In this document: positions 9,981-20,645 of the stretch, piece after piece | How positions within the stretch are numbered: position 1 is the stretch's first letter | How the letters are laid out: each line of letters starts with the position of its first letter | DNA from: Chara braunii | Lineage: Eukaryota; Streptophyta; Charophyceae; Charales; Characeae | Direction: 5' to 3' | DNA: 46,300 nucleotides | Assembly (NCBI GenBank): GCA_003427395.1 | Contig: BFEA01000036.1 | Span: 120,007 to 166,306 of the forward strand | Made by a program: the position numbers and the translations under genes | Notes under the pieces: generated by a model | Told to the model about the DNA's origin: nothing | Databases searched by the model: none | What the model saw: only the letters and a program-made list of their open reading frames with translations

Positions 9981-10246
9981 GTACCTTGACAGGTGCAGAG
10001 CTGGTCGTGGGTCCATGGAGCGAATGCATGCACAAATTTGCTCTCTACTTCCTGGTGCCGGGAAGCTACACGTTGATTGGGTCATGCTTCATGTTGAGTG
10101 ACACATGGCAGAAAGCCATAGCTGACCAGAGTGATGGCGGTGCTAGGTTCAGGACTGGCATCCCAGAGGTCAGCAGTCCGCCGCTTTCGATCATCAAGGG
10201 GCTGCAGCACATTGTTGGAGAACCGTTCAAGATACGGGTTGTGTGA
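9981..10246 (+). CDS. TRS120: TRS120/TRAPPC9 terminal exon
   Basis: Two bases complete the split Gly codon, then 87 residues run to TGA at 10,244-10,246. The peptide contains HKFALYFLVPGSYTLIGS, the strongly conserved FSLYFLVPGEYT block of the plant TRS120 C-terminus, and ends in GEPFKIRVV, equivalent to the usual PPFHVRV ending. This confirms the splice join to the exon ending at 8,531. Between the two blocks the exon has extra polar residues compared with the land-plant proteins I recall. The 3' UTR follows, with a short tandem copy of GGTTCTTAACTTC near 10,308-10,340. Confidence 0.9.
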
Positions 10247-10760
10247 CCCTTGATCTCTGAAGTGGGTGGCGAACAGTTTCGCAGCTGTCAAATTGGGAGT
10301 CAGCAGTCGGTTCTTAACTTCATGAGGTGGGTTCTTAACTTCTTACAGCTTTTGTTTCCCATCTTGAGAGTGCGAACGACTGTTTTGAAACCGAGCGAGC
10401 TGTAGAGAAAGGCCTCAAAGTGGAGATCTGCCAAACGTCGACTTGTGCACCCGGTTTCCCTCATTTCCCCACCCACCTGTGGGAGCGGTAGGCCTCATGG
10501 GTTGGTTTAAACAAGGGGGGTGGGGTGGGGTGGGGTGGGGTGGGAACGAGTCCAGGCAGGTGCTCGTAGAACATCTTGAGCAGGGTGCTGTGATGCTTCT
10601 GATGGGTGAAATCCTTTTCCTCTGAGGCAGTGACAGGAGGACAGGTCCGTGCTGCCGAGGGCTTTGTCTTAGGGTTTGATGCTCTGCTCTTTGCTGTCGA
10701 AGTAGGAACAGGGGTCGGACGTGGTTATGGCAGGTGGTGGTACCGTTTGGTGCGCACGAG
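10247..10760 (+). other. TRS120 3' flank / UTR, nothing else recognised
   Basis: Holds the duplicated GGTTCTTAACTTC and a (GGTGG)n run near 10,517-10,543. No further gene or clear polyadenylation signal can be assigned. Confidence 0.4.
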
Positions 10761-10764
10761 TTCT

Positions 10765-10895
10765 TTTTTCTTTTTTTTCACATAAAGGGTCAGCCCATAA
10801 CATTATTGTTTTAATTCGATTCCGTTCAGATTCGCAGATTCGAACTCGTAATCTGTTTTACGGACAGATACATGTGTATACCATTCAGCCACCTG
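10765..10895 (-). mobile_element. Possible short tRNA-derived SINE or tRNA relic
   Basis: The minus strand reads TGGCTGAATGG (box A-like), then a 6-bp hairpin ATCTGT/ACAGAT around a 7-nt loop with GTA in the anticodon position, then GAGTTCGAATC (box B). An A-rich tail lies downstream (poly-T on + at 10,763-10,779). T-stem and acceptor pairing fail, so it is not a working tRNA. No clear target-site duplication was found. Confidence 0.4.
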
Positions 10896-10899
10896 GGTT

Positions 10900-11724
10900 C
10901 TCGACAGGAAGGTACGCGGAATTCTGCAGACTGCCGAAGATTACAATGGATATGTCTTGACTCTTGATGTTTCCACACAGTTGCTCAGTTGTGGAAACTC
11001 AGACAGAGTCGGAGTGAGTGTGCACCCGCCTTTTCTGTCAGAGTACTTCATTAGATGCGCTTGTTACAGTAGTCTCAGGAAGAGGGGCATGCAGATGTGC
11101 TTTGCTGTTAAAGATTTTATCACCCCTCTTATGGGGCTGCAAACACATGGGTTGCGCCTGTCCATTCCGTCAGTACTTTGGTAGTAGCACTCGTTAAGCC
11201 ACCGAGCAAGGTCCACCGGTTGGTGTGCCAGCCTTTCGTGGACGTATGCGCCTGCCTGCACACTGTTAACTTCAAATGGTTTCAAGAGGCGCGCAGAGGG
11301 CGAAAAAGGAAGGGTCCCTAGAGTCGTAAGACAGGCGGTTTGAGAAGAGGAGGGGCGTGCATGCATCATTGGCTGTGGCTGTTGAAGATTTTCTCCCCTT
11401 GTCTGGGGTTGTCGCAGTTTTCACATGGGCTGCAGCTAGCAAAGACTCTGATTCGAAGAGTTCTTAATCGCAGAAAGAAGAGGCTGGATTGGCCATTAGC
11501 AGCAGGTCTTCTCGCATGTCATTGCTGCTTGGTTCTGCTTCACTGGTTCAGGGTCAAGGTTGCCTTTTATTATTTGTATTTCTCTTTTTGTTGAGGTTTG
11601 TCTTTTCATTGTTTTCAATATGCACCACTTTGGCTGTTCTGCATTCAAGGCACTGCCAACGATTGTTGTCTGAGCTGTTGGGTGTTTCCCCCTCCCACCC
11701 CGCCCTTCTCTTGAGCAATGTTGC

Positions 11725-11755
<31 letters not shown>

Positions 11756-12470
11756 GGGGGGGGGGGGAGAACCCCTGTTGCAATCCACAAAGCAGCACTG
11801 TCGCTTGCACGAAAAAGTTCAAAGTTGGGTGTGTGAATTGCGGCAGCAATTAACCGCATTTTCCGTTTTTGCCACTCTGCCGGTTCTCCGCACTACGCTA
11901 CTGGTAGCCCACAGGAACCTGTGCTACCAATCCTCCTGATGTCTTTTATTTTTTATTTTTATTTTTATTTTTATTTTTTATTTTTATTTTTTATATATTT
12001 ATTTATTAAATTAATAAATTATTTATTTATTTTTATTTATTTATTTTCGGTGGTGGTGCTCACAGGACCCATCCCTTTTTTTTCTTTTTTTCTTTTTAAT
12101 TTAATTTAATTTTATTTTATTTTTTTGGGTGATGGTGCTCACACGGCATCCCATTCCTACCTCAACATTCTTCTTCCTTAGCGGAACCCCTACTTCTCCA
12201 TCTATGGGGGGCACTGTTGACCCTTACCTCGTGGGTGGAGGAGTTTTTAAAGTTATTCCGTCCGGGTGTAATGCCATGTCGCGACTTATCCTGACCAGAT
12301 TTCTGCCATTTTGGATATCAGCCGTCAGATAAGCGACTCATTTTTCAGACCCTGTCTGTGGTGCCCCACAAAGTGCGAATGGAAACACGGGCAGAGTCTC
12401 GGAAATCACTAAGTGTCTGCACTTGGATTGGCTCTATTCAACCGACCGAGAAAAGGAAACTTGAGAAAAC
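10900..12470. other. Non-coding with homopolymer and AT-rich microsatellites
   Basis: Contains a T-run followed by a G-run at about 11,727-11,767 and a long TTTTA/TTTA-type microsatellite at about 11,943-12,125. Copies of a GGTGCTCACA segment flank the second AT tract at about 12,050 and 12,130. No coding region is supported. Confidence 0.6.
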
Positions 12471-12472
12471 AG

Positions 12473-12865
12473 AAAAGGTCCTAGAGCGCCCAAGCAGGCT
12501 AGGTTTGAGCATGGAAGTAGGGAGGTCGTGGGTTCGATTCCCCACATCGTCCATTCTAATCCTCACAGCCTCCTGTGATGCGCTTCGGGATCTCCAGTGA
12601 AGATAATTGGCTTGGGCCTCCTGGCTGGCTGAAAAGCGACCATTTGCGCCTTCCAGCTCGCACCTGGTGTTAGAAGCTTGGGTGCTGCTCCCCGCACAGA
12701 GCAGATGTGGCTTCTTCATAACTTAGGAGAGATTTCCTGCCTTGGGCACGAAAAACCCTGTAGCGGATTGCTAAGCTGCGTGTAGGTAGGTAGTTAGTGG
12801 GAGATGTATCGAGAGACGAATATAAGTTAGTTTTTTGTTTAAAAAAAAAAAAAAGGTCCTAGAGC
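12473..12865 (+). mobile_element. tRNA-derived SINE with 15-bp target-site duplication
   Basis: AAAAGGTCCTAGAGC at 12,473-12,487 is repeated exactly at 12,851-12,865. Between them lies about 360 bp beginning with a tRNA-like region that contains a perfect Pol III box B (GGTTCGATTCC, about 12,531-12,541; T-arm-like GTGGG...CCCAC) and ending in a run of A residues. Box A is degenerate (near 12,498-12,515). The box B, 3' A-tract and duplication together support a SINE inserted on the plus strand. Confidence 0.75.
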
Positions 12866-13019
12866 AGATCTCACAATGAAACAGAAAAAACCTACAGCAG
12901 ATCTTCTGCATCACACAGAAAGGAAAATGCCGGCGCAGCCCAAACTCTGCTTTACCTTTTGGGGTAGGACCGTTTGCATTTTCCTCTTTGGGCTGCCGGC
13001 CCTGCTCCACTAAACATTC

Positions 13020-13320
13020 GACATACACACCTGGCCTATGTCTGGACCACATCCTTGCGCTGATCGAGCCTTTTGAATGTATTGGGACCACTACCAGACC
13101 CAGATACATTCAGATGTTGCACAGTGGAGCGAGGCCCAGTACTGAGAGAGAGTGCATGGTGGGCCTTGCTTCACAATTCGACACTCGATATGTACCTGGA
13201 CATTTCCATATACATCCGGACTGTTTGAGCCTTTTGAATGTATATGGACAAGTACAAGAATCATGTACGTTCAGAATGGTGTGCAGTGGACCCAGGCTTC
13301 AGTGACAAGAGAGAGTGCAC
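13020..13320 (+). repeat. Tandem duplication, unit of about 165 bp
   Basis: Two diverged copies share GAGCCTTTTGAATGTAT, a CAGTGGA motif and AGAGAGAGTGCA in the same order (about 13,020-13,160 and 13,185-13,320). No protein function is apparent. Confidence 0.65.
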
Positions 13321-13439
13321 TTCGCCCATTTTTGTTGAGGCGAGACTCTGCTCGGCACAGCCCAGAAAGGAACATGGCAAGAAAATGAAATAGGCGGGTT
13401 TGCGCGGCGGCAGATGTTCCTCGTGGGCAGCGCAGAGTA

Positions 13440-13794
13440 GGGTATCGGCTTTGCACTCTGTCTCGCTAGCACGTGTGTGGCGAAGTGCATTCTCTCTCTC
13501 ACACACATGCATGGCGAAGCGTGCTCTCTCTCTCACTCACATTTGGTGAAGCGCACTCTTTGTGCTTCGAGGGGCATAGTCCCATTCACATTTGGTGGAA
13601 AAATGAAATACGCGAGTTTGTGCGAGGTAGCGACTGCACTGGAACCAGCCTGGTGACAGGAAGTGCAGTGTGTGTGTGTGTGTGTGTGTGTTCCAGCCTT
13701 GTCATCACCGTGCGTGTTCCCCTACACATAAGGCTTATGGTTGGTTGGCGCAAGGTAGCGACTGCACTTGAACCAGCTCAATGACAGGAAGTGC

Positions 13795-13869
<75 letters not shown>

Positions 13870-13961
13870 GAGAGGGAGGGAGAGATGGCTCCAGCCTTGT
13901 CATCAGCGCTCCAGCCTTGTCATCACCGTGCGTGTTCCCCTACACATAAGGCTTATGGTTG
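13440..13961 (+). repeat. Tandem duplication with internal GT tracts of variable length
   Basis: Two units (about 13,625-13,743 and 13,751-13,961) share GGTAGCGACTGCACT, GACAGGAAGTGCAGT, a GT microsatellite, CCAGCCTTGTCATCACCGTG and CACATAAGGCTTATGGTTG. The GT tract is much longer in the second unit and is followed there by a GA tract. The left flank (13,440-13,560) holds a smaller GCGAAG(C/T)GCA/CTCTCT minisatellite. Confidence 0.8.
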
Positions 13962-15148
13962 ACCGTCCAATCTTTGTCCTTTTCATCAGCTGATGTGGAG
14001 GGGAGAGAACTTGAAAGTCAAAGACAGGGCATGAGGGCACAAGACGAATAGGGTACGGCAGGCAAATTAAGGTTGTCGGCGTCAAGGGGTTTGTGGAGGG
14101 GGTAAACCGTGGAGGAGTATCCTAAGGTAAATGGGAGGATGATGGACCAAATTTTTGAAGAGGGAATGGGCAGCCTGGATTCTGAGGGAACCAATCAGGC
14201 TATGGGATCGATTGGAGGAGGATGGAATGTCAACTAATCAGGGTGAGGATGTAGGAACCAATGAAGTGCGGGAGAAGGCACGGCAAGGCACGACAAGGCC
14301 GCGAGTTGCTAAAAGACAAAACTGCAGGTTGCAGGGGGGGGAGGGGGGGGAGCGGACAAGGTGGGGAAGGAGAGATTGGAAAGAATTTGGAAGGGATGAA
14401 AAGGGCAGAGGCGGGGGAGAAGGATAATAACAAAGGCCCTGAATCACGACAGGGGTAGGGGCCGCAGGGCAGATGTGGATGTGCCGGTGATGGAGGACAG
14501 AAATGAAGAGAGGAACGGTGACTGACAAAGGAAGAGAGAGGACATACTATATCCACATGGGCCACATCGGTTATTGGAGTAGGAGATCGGAAAGGATCCC
14601 AATGGAGGAGAGAGAGCAGTGTAAAAAGACGGGAAGAGGGAGGCGACAAACACAGGATGAGGAGGGAAGAAGTTGATGAATTATTTACTTCAGGGTGATG
14701 GTGGTGAGAGAAACAAAAGCACAAAACAACCGATGAAACTGCTAATCGCACGTTGTCGAAGACTCAATCGAACACGTCACCATTTGATCCCCATGCAAAG
14801 GTGATGAGCAAATGATGTTGATGTGAATTACACCGACACATTAAATAAAGAGGAGAGATGCAACCGGTCTGTTAACATTGCTGCTAGTAATATGGATATT
14901 CCAATTGTTAAAAAACAAAAAAGGCATGCATGCAATGGAGTGATGGGAGGACCAACTAGACTCCAGATGTGAAAAGACGACGACATACCAGTTTATATAA
15001 ATAAAGAGTAAATGCGCTGAAAAATGAGCGATGAACGATGCAATCATGTCATACTACCAATCAGTATTTCGTAGTCACATTTATTTCTTTGTTTTAAACA
15101 TTCCGATTCCTTCAGGGTGGAACTTCGAATGAGGACAGGCTTGCCTCC
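13962..15148. other. Non-coding, purine-rich in part
   Basis: 14,150-14,660 is strongly purine-rich on the plus strand, giving spurious Ser/Pro/Leu frames on the reverse strand. No domain, RNA gene or element end was recognised. Confidence 0.5.
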
Positions 15149-15942
15149 TTAAACCACCACTACCCCCGCCGTCCTAAATTATGGGGGACCGGTTGCACAG
15201 GTCCATGAGGGCTACCGGTAGCACAGTGGGGGGATCTGGCGGAGTGGCAAAATTGGAATATGCATCGAATTGCCCCCATGATTTATTCCGGGGTTGAAAT
15301 GAATTTTTAATTTGTTAAAAATGTTTCTCCTAAAAAGACAACGACGAAATTTGCGGACCCTCCAAGTTTCAGAAAATTTTGAGTATTGTATTGGACGTGA
15401 AAAATTGTTGGAGTCGGAGTACTTTTCCTGTTGGCGGACACGTGATAGAGCGGCAAAAATGGAATGTGGGACGAATTGCTGTGACATTTGTTTTACGGTC
15501 TGAATTTTTTTTTCAATTTTTAAAATATTTTTCATGGAAAGTTCACGACCAAATCTACAGGCCTGTCAATTTGCAGAGTTGTTGAGTCATCCTTCTGAGC
15601 GCAAAAAATTGAGGAAGTTGGGGTACTTTTCCCTTTGGCCCACACATTGTAGGGTGGCAAAACTGAAAAATGTGATGAAATGGCGCGGCATTTATTTGAC
15701 GGTCTAAATATTTTTATTTTATTTTATTGATATTTTTCCTAGAAAGATCACAATCTAATCTACAGGAACTCAATTTTTCAGATTTTGTTTTGATTATTAT
15801 GAGCACGAAAAATCGCCGAAGTTGGCGCTTGAAAATTCATAGACTGAACCCGCGTGCACCTGCCAATCACCGCCCCCCTAAGAACCTAGTCCGTAAGGCC
15901 AGGAAATGTGATTTTAGGACGGAGGGGGTAGTGGTGGCTTAA
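15149..15942. mobile_element. Non-autonomous TIR element containing three tandem units of about 205 bp
   Basis: The left end TTAAACCACCACTACCCCC continues into CCGTCCTAAA; the right end is its inverse complement with two mismatches (15,913-15,942), giving inverted repeats of about 30 bp. The interior consists of about three diverged tandem units starting near 15,243, 15,455 and 15,654, each with a GTGGCAAAA(C/T)TG start and an ACGGTCTGAAT/TTTTTC segment. TTAA occurs at both outer ends and TA lies inside (TA|CCCCC...GGGGG|TA). A piggyBac-like TTAA or a mariner/Stowaway-like TA target duplication are both possible. No transposase is encoded. Confidence 0.7.
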
Positions 15943-16106
15943 TGGGAAGACAATGCGCCAACCCCACTAGGATATTCTTGTTATGTCCCTCTTGCTAGCT
16001 ATCTTCTCCTGCATCACTCTTGCCAATCTCTTGTTGTTTTTCCCCATGATCCCTCTTTCTCTAGAGGGTGCGTTCAATCATTCATCTTCAAATGCCCTCT
16101 CTCATG

Positions 16107-16191
<85 letters not shown>
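16107..16191. repeat. (CT)n microsatellite
   Basis: About 42 CT units directly left of the retrozyme-like element. Confidence 0.97.
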
Positions 16192-16192
<1 letters not shown>

Positions 16193-16450
16193 CTCTTTTT
16201 GGCAATATATCTTTTTTTTTGTGGGTGTTTTGCTGGTTTGTGATGGGGTGTGAAACGACAGTCTGTGGAGTTTTTCATCTGGTGTTGGTGAATGATAGTC
16301 TGCTTTGATTTTCGTCATGGGTTCGGGTACCTTAAGGGCAGTGGTTGGTACCCACCTCAAGGTATCAGTTGTCGCGCAGTCGTTGATGCTTAACCACAAC
16401 CGGGGTTAAGGTGAATTATCGCTTATAGTGTAATCAGTTAGGGGATTCTG

Positions 16451-16508
16451 CAGATTGTTGAGGGTTCAGCCTCCTGATGAGTCGGTGAAACTCCAACGAA
16501 ACAGTTTG
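16451..16508 (+). ncRNA. Type III hammerhead ribozyme E (left repeat), complete core
   Basis: CAGAUUGU (16,451-16,458) pairs with ACAGUUUG (16,501-16,508) over 8 bp with two wobbles (stem III). The triplet is GUU, an allowed NUH, with predicted cleavage after 16,459. Stem I is GAGG-GUUCAG-CCUC, the core CUGAUGA is at 16,474-16,480, stem II is GUCGG-UGAAACU-CCAAC with one C/A mismatch, and GAAA is at 16,498-16,501. All invariant core bases are present. GUU triplets are usually slower than GUC, and the stem II mismatch may reduce activity. Confidence 0.78.
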
Positions 16509-16698
16509 TCACATCCCCTTGTTTGTTGTCTTCTTCTCCCTCTCTGCCTACGGTTTATCAGGCAGCTCTGTTTGACAATATACACCATGATTTTGCAAGC
16601 ACCTTGCTACGGTTTTCTCTGGTCAGGTCGAGCGGTAGTGGTCGGGGCCGTCACTATATGGCCATGTTGTGCCTCTAGTGCCAGCAGCGTGTCCAGAG

Positions 16699-16986
16699 CT
16701 AGGCTACCAGCCGGGCCGCCCGGGTCACCCTATTTTCCCGGACGGCCCAGCCGTGCAAGGACCATGGAAGGCCCTAGCAAAAAAAAACAAAAAACAAAAA
16801 AATCAGAAAAATCCGAAAAAAAACTATGTTATGCAGAAAAGTAACCTGAACAACTTTTGCCTCAGGGTCACATCGAAATTCTTTACCAATTTTAAAATAA
16901 AAAATAAAGTGAAAAAAATATTTTTATTTTTTTATTTTTTTATTATTTTTTGGCCCGGTCGGCCCCGGGCCACTCTGGTAGCCTAG
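16699..16986. mobile_element. hAT-like non-autonomous element inside the retrozyme
   Basis: Terminal inverted repeats CTAGGCTACCAG and CTGGTAGCCTAG bound 288 bp. They are flanked by GTCCAGAG and GTCCAGGG, an 8-bp target duplication with one mismatch. Subterminal parts are GC-rich (GCCGGGCCGCCCGGG, GGCCCGGTCGG) and the centre is A/T-rich with a conserved TATGTTATGCA core. The copy at 20,366-20,645 has the same ends and a perfect 8-bp duplication. It is inserted between the two repeats of the retrozyme and so is younger than it. Confidence 0.85.
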
Positions 16987-17256
16987 GTCCAGGGTGTATT
17001 TTTTGGTTGTGACAAACCTTTCTTTGTTTCGTGGGTGTTTTGTTGGCTTGTGATGGGGTGTGAACCGGCAGTCTGTACAATTTTCCATCTGGTGTGGGTG
17101 AGTGATAAGTCTGCTTCGATTTTCATGACGGATGCCTTTGAGGGCAGTGGTTGGTGCCCACCTCAGGGTATCAGTTGTCGGTCAGTCGTTAATGCTTAAA
17201 CACAGTCGGGGTTAAGGTGGATGATCACTTACAGTGTAATCGGTTAGGGGATTTTG

Positions 17257-17314
17257 TAGACTAATGAGGGTTCAACCTTATGATGAGTCGGTGGAACTTC
17301 GACGAAACAGTTTG
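17257..17314 (+). ncRNA. Type III hammerhead relic F (right repeat), core mutated
   Basis: Homologous base for base to copy E, with stem II GUCG/CGAC and GAAA intact. However, C3 is A (AUGAUGA), and the GU of the cleavage triplet is AA (U16.1 lost), so the triplet reads AAU and stem III loses its inner pairs. Predicted inactive. Confidence 0.7.
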
Positions 17315-17363
17315 TCACAATCACTCGTTTGTTATCCTCTTCTTCTTCTCTCATAAACTTTAC

Positions 17364-17422
17364 TCAATGATATATTTAATAACTTTCACTCACACTTTGA
17401 AAGTTATTAAATATATCATTGA
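17364..17422. repeat. Perfect 24-bp inverted repeat with 11-nt loop
   Basis: The arm at 17,364-17,387 (starts TCAATGATATATTTAATAAC) is an exact inverse complement of 17,399-17,422. The loop is ACTCACACTTT. It lies immediately right of the retrozyme's second repeat. It could be a small RNA-type hairpin, a recent foldback or an inversion scar. Confidence 0.8.
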
Positions 17423-18429
17423 AAAGTGTTTGCATGTCACGTAAGTTTTTTTTTCGAATAGCGTGCATCTAACAATTGCGAGTATTATTCCACAATTTTT
17501 TTTACTCTTATGTGAGGATAGGCTACAAGTTGGGTGACAATTTTCACCAGTACATATGGTAGTCCATGTCATCTTTTATATTCACTTAACTTGAGAAGGT
17601 AATTTTCAACAACTTTTTTATTTTTTGTGAGGGAGCAACTTTATATGGTTAAATTTTTCACTCGCGGTACGTTGTCATTCATGCCTTAAAGCACCAGTAC
17701 ACCATACATCGACCCGCTGATGTAAGCATGAAACACCCGCACCACTTCAGAGGCCGATGATTTTCTTTTCAACAGCATCTCAAACCGCGTGGCCCCTTCG
17801 AGTTTTGTTTGTGGCGACAAAAACTTAGTGTGAGGTTGGGGTCGTGTACTGATGGTTTAAACCTATATCAGTTAGTGACTCAGACTTTGTGCTGATGTCA
17901 CTAACAGCTTTGCATAAAAGTAGGTGTATGTCATATATTGACTATGCTTGTTGTTTTTTCACTTTATTATTAACTCGTATATATTCATGTGTGATTTATT
18001 TTTTATTTTTTATTTTTTTAAATGGCTCCTTCTATTATGGGGAGCATCAGTTTGGTTCCTATTCCACCGGCAAGTCGGAAAACACATTATATTACATCAG
18101 AAACTCACGCTTCCTCCCGTTTGGCTGAAGGAGCCCTGAACAACATTCATTACTCTACTATTGGTAGAGGATTGACTGTCAGCTTGCCATGACTCACTCT
18201 TTCCTCTCAGACCTGAAAAACCAGCTTTGCCAGATAGTACTATATTACCAACTTGAAGAAAGAGTTCGCCCATTATTGTTTCTTCTTGCCTGTGCTTCCC
18301 CACTCATCAGCCCTACCCGTAAGTCACGATATCCCCTATCCCCTTGAGCCTTTCCCCCTTCTTTTGAATTCTACTAAAAACCCTAAATCCTAAGCCCTAC
18401 CCCTCGCTTAGGAGGTATTATTTCCTCTT
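17423..18429. other. AT-rich non-coding sequence
   Basis: No coding or RNA feature recognised. A T/A-rich tract near 17,995-18,020 could be the 3' tail side of the LINE relic to the right. AAAACCCTAAATCC near 18,376 resembles a plant telomere-type word once only. Confidence 0.4.
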
Positions 18430-20055
18430 TGGGTGTACCATGTTTCGCTTAGCTTAGATGTCTTTCCAATACTGTTGTCATCTGATTCCTCCCATTGGAT
18501 TCTGATTTATGCCAGTCTTTTCCGCCACCTTGCCTTCCAGCAACCATAGCATGTTGAATCTCTTTCTGTTCTAATCTTGTAGGTCCTCGTCCTCTGGTAA
18601 CGATCGCTTCTGGCTCAACCACCTGCTTCGGATTTCTGCCTGCAATAAAGTTTTTGTTTCTGTCCACACCTTTCATCGCGGATTGGAGAGGCCTTCAATG
18701 GTTTTGCCGCATCTTTCCTTCCAAATGACCTACAGTGTCACCTTCTTAATTAATCCAAACCACAACTGTTCTGTTTTCTTGAGATGGTCAAGGAGGTTAG
18801 TCCAAAGAAGAAGTTGGATAGGATGTTCGGGGAAGGGTGTTCTGAAGAGAGAGTCTCATAGAGCTGATGCCCGTGCCCAGTATTCCGTAGCTTCATTGCA
18901 GTAGAGTAGGCAATGTTATATGTCTTCCTGACTTCCTTCTATGCAAACAATGCATAAGTCCGAGCTACTTGGATCGTTCTTATAACATCTTGTATTTATC
19001 CATTTATGAACCGAGAGTGAAGCATATGTAATAAGCCACTGAAGGCTTCTGATTTTGATTGACTTTATCGTTTTGTATTTTTTTCAGGGGATCTGGGACA
19101 GGTTGTCAACTTCCTGTCCTAATAATTTTTGCCATCTGTTTCTGATTACCGGAGCGGTATCTTTTGTTTTAGTCAAAAAGTTTATACCCGAACTTAACTG
19201 AGTATTAATATATCGGGACCCTAGACTTGATATTGTTGTTTTTGTCTGGTATCCAATCCCATTCGGCTGGGTCGAATTCCAGGTTCCTCACTGTCGTATC
19301 TGGTCTAAAGATCTGTTTTGACCACTGACCTAGCACTCTTATTTTCCTAAGTAGATAGACCTTCATAATTACCATTTCCACATCCTTATTTATTATCAAT
19401 GGCATGCCTTGGAGCGACGATGAGATCGGAAAGGCCGAAAAGACAGCCTGTGTGGTTGATCTCGGGTGCATATGAGAGAATTGCAAAGCTCTTGAGGGGG
19501 GGCGTTCTTGCACTTTAAGTCCCCACTCCCCAGACTTCCACGATATGACCTCTTTTAGGATATTTTTCAAATTTGAATGGATTCTATCAATAATATAGTG
19601 AAAGTTGGATCCTTTTTTATGACAACCTTTCAGGAGCCCGTTCAGTTATTGTTCATTTATCCACTTTTTTTTTTCTACCTTCTATAGATGACCGACTGTC
19701 CATACCCCGTTTTTGACCCAAGAGAGTCATCTTTGTTCTAAGACAAAGGGATTATTTCCCTCGTCAATCACCCAGCTGTTACCAAAAAGTGGTTGTCTTA
19801 GGACTTCATCTACGGACCTTGGCCTGTTCACCCTTTTTGGGAGAATTTCTCTTCATATCCGGATCAGGGTCAACCAATAAGGGATGGTGCATCTGTCCGC
19901 GTCTTGTGTTGGTACACCTCTCTACCTTCTCCTTCCTTTTTTGAGCTTTCATTCCCTAGTCATTATCCAGAACAGCCCAACCATGTTTTCGAGAGAGGTT
20001 ACAGGTGCCAGAGCCTTGATGCTGTCGAGTGCCATTTTGTTCCATGGATGCAGTA
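18430..20055 (-). pseudogene. Decayed LINE (non-LTR retrotransposon) ORF2, 3' part
   Basis: Conceptual minus-strand translation with several stops and shifts shows the region downstream of the RT domain in plant LINEs. In order it has a block like VDEVLRQPLFGNSWVIDEGN (about 19,770-19,830), W-K-NGVWTVGHL, then a segment ending WIPDKNNNIKSRVPIY-YSVKFGYKLF. A zf-RVT zinc-binding segment follows, with LQWLITYASLSVHKWINTRC, C-I-V-C and H-C-LLYC-NEATEYW (about 18,875-19,060). The reverse transcriptase core itself is absent, as expected for a 5'-truncated copy. Identification is by motif order, not by alignment. Confidence 0.7.
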
Positions 20056-20365
20056 CATGTGAAAATTACGAGTTTTTTTTTTTAATTACATTTTTATATT
20101 TTGACTTATAATAAATGAAAACAAGAAAACGCTTACTTTTTGCAATTTCACTCTTTCTGTTCAACCTATGAATTATGAAATACAAAATTGACAATCGTTA
20201 AACAAATTGAACCTTCAATTCTTTGTACTTTATCTCACTTTTTTTTAGTTTTATAAAAGTTGTTTTTTTTTAATTAAAATTTGTTAATTGGAATAAAATA
20301 TTTTACATTTAATTTGATTGTACCTTTAATATTATCTCATATTAAAAATCAAAATTATTTTTAAG

Positions 20366-20645
20366 TTAGGCTACCAGCCGGGCCGCCCAGGTCCCGGGTG
20401 GCCAGCCCGTGCAAAAACCAGGGAAGGTCCCAACAAAAAATGAAAAAAAAAACAAATAAAAATTTTAAAAATCTTGAAAAAAAAACTATGTTATGCAAAA
20501 AAATAAACTAAACAACTATTGTTTCAGGGTTACATCCAAATGCTTCACCAAATCTAAAATAAAAATATAACTTTGAAAATATTCTTTGTTTTTATTATTT
20601 TTGGCCCGGTCGGGCAAGTGACCCCGGACCATTCTGGTAGCCTAG
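20366..20645. mobile_element. hAT-like non-autonomous element, second copy
   Basis: Ends TTAGGCTACCAG and CTGGTAGCCTAG enclose 280 bp, flanked on both sides by TTTTTAAG (20,358-20,365 and 20,646-20,653), a perfect 8-bp target duplication typical of hAT elements. GC-rich subterminal segments and the A-rich TATGTTATGCA centre match the copy at 16,699-16,986. Confidence 0.9.

Larger units (their letters stand above)
16214..17353 (+). mobile_element. Retrozyme-like non-autonomous LTR element with two hammerhead-bearing repeats
   Basis: Two direct repeats of about 330 bp (16,214-16,545 and 17,020-17,353) are roughly 80-85 percent alike over their length. Shared landmarks are GTGGGTGTTTTG(C/T)TGG, TTTGATGGGG-type text, AGGGCAGTGGTTGGT, GGTATCAGTTGTCG, GGGGTTAAGGTG and GTGTAATC(A/G)GTTAGGGGATT. 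Each ends with a type III hammerhead motif on the plus strand. This is the architecture of plant retrozymes: hammerheads in both LTRs and a short non-coding centre. The centre is about 475 bp, of which 288 bp is a later hAT-like insertion, leaving under 200 bp of original sequence. GGTATCAG within the repeats resembles the initiator-Met primer-binding motif but is not at the repeat edge. Not autonomous; any mobilisation would be in trans. Confidence 0.7.
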
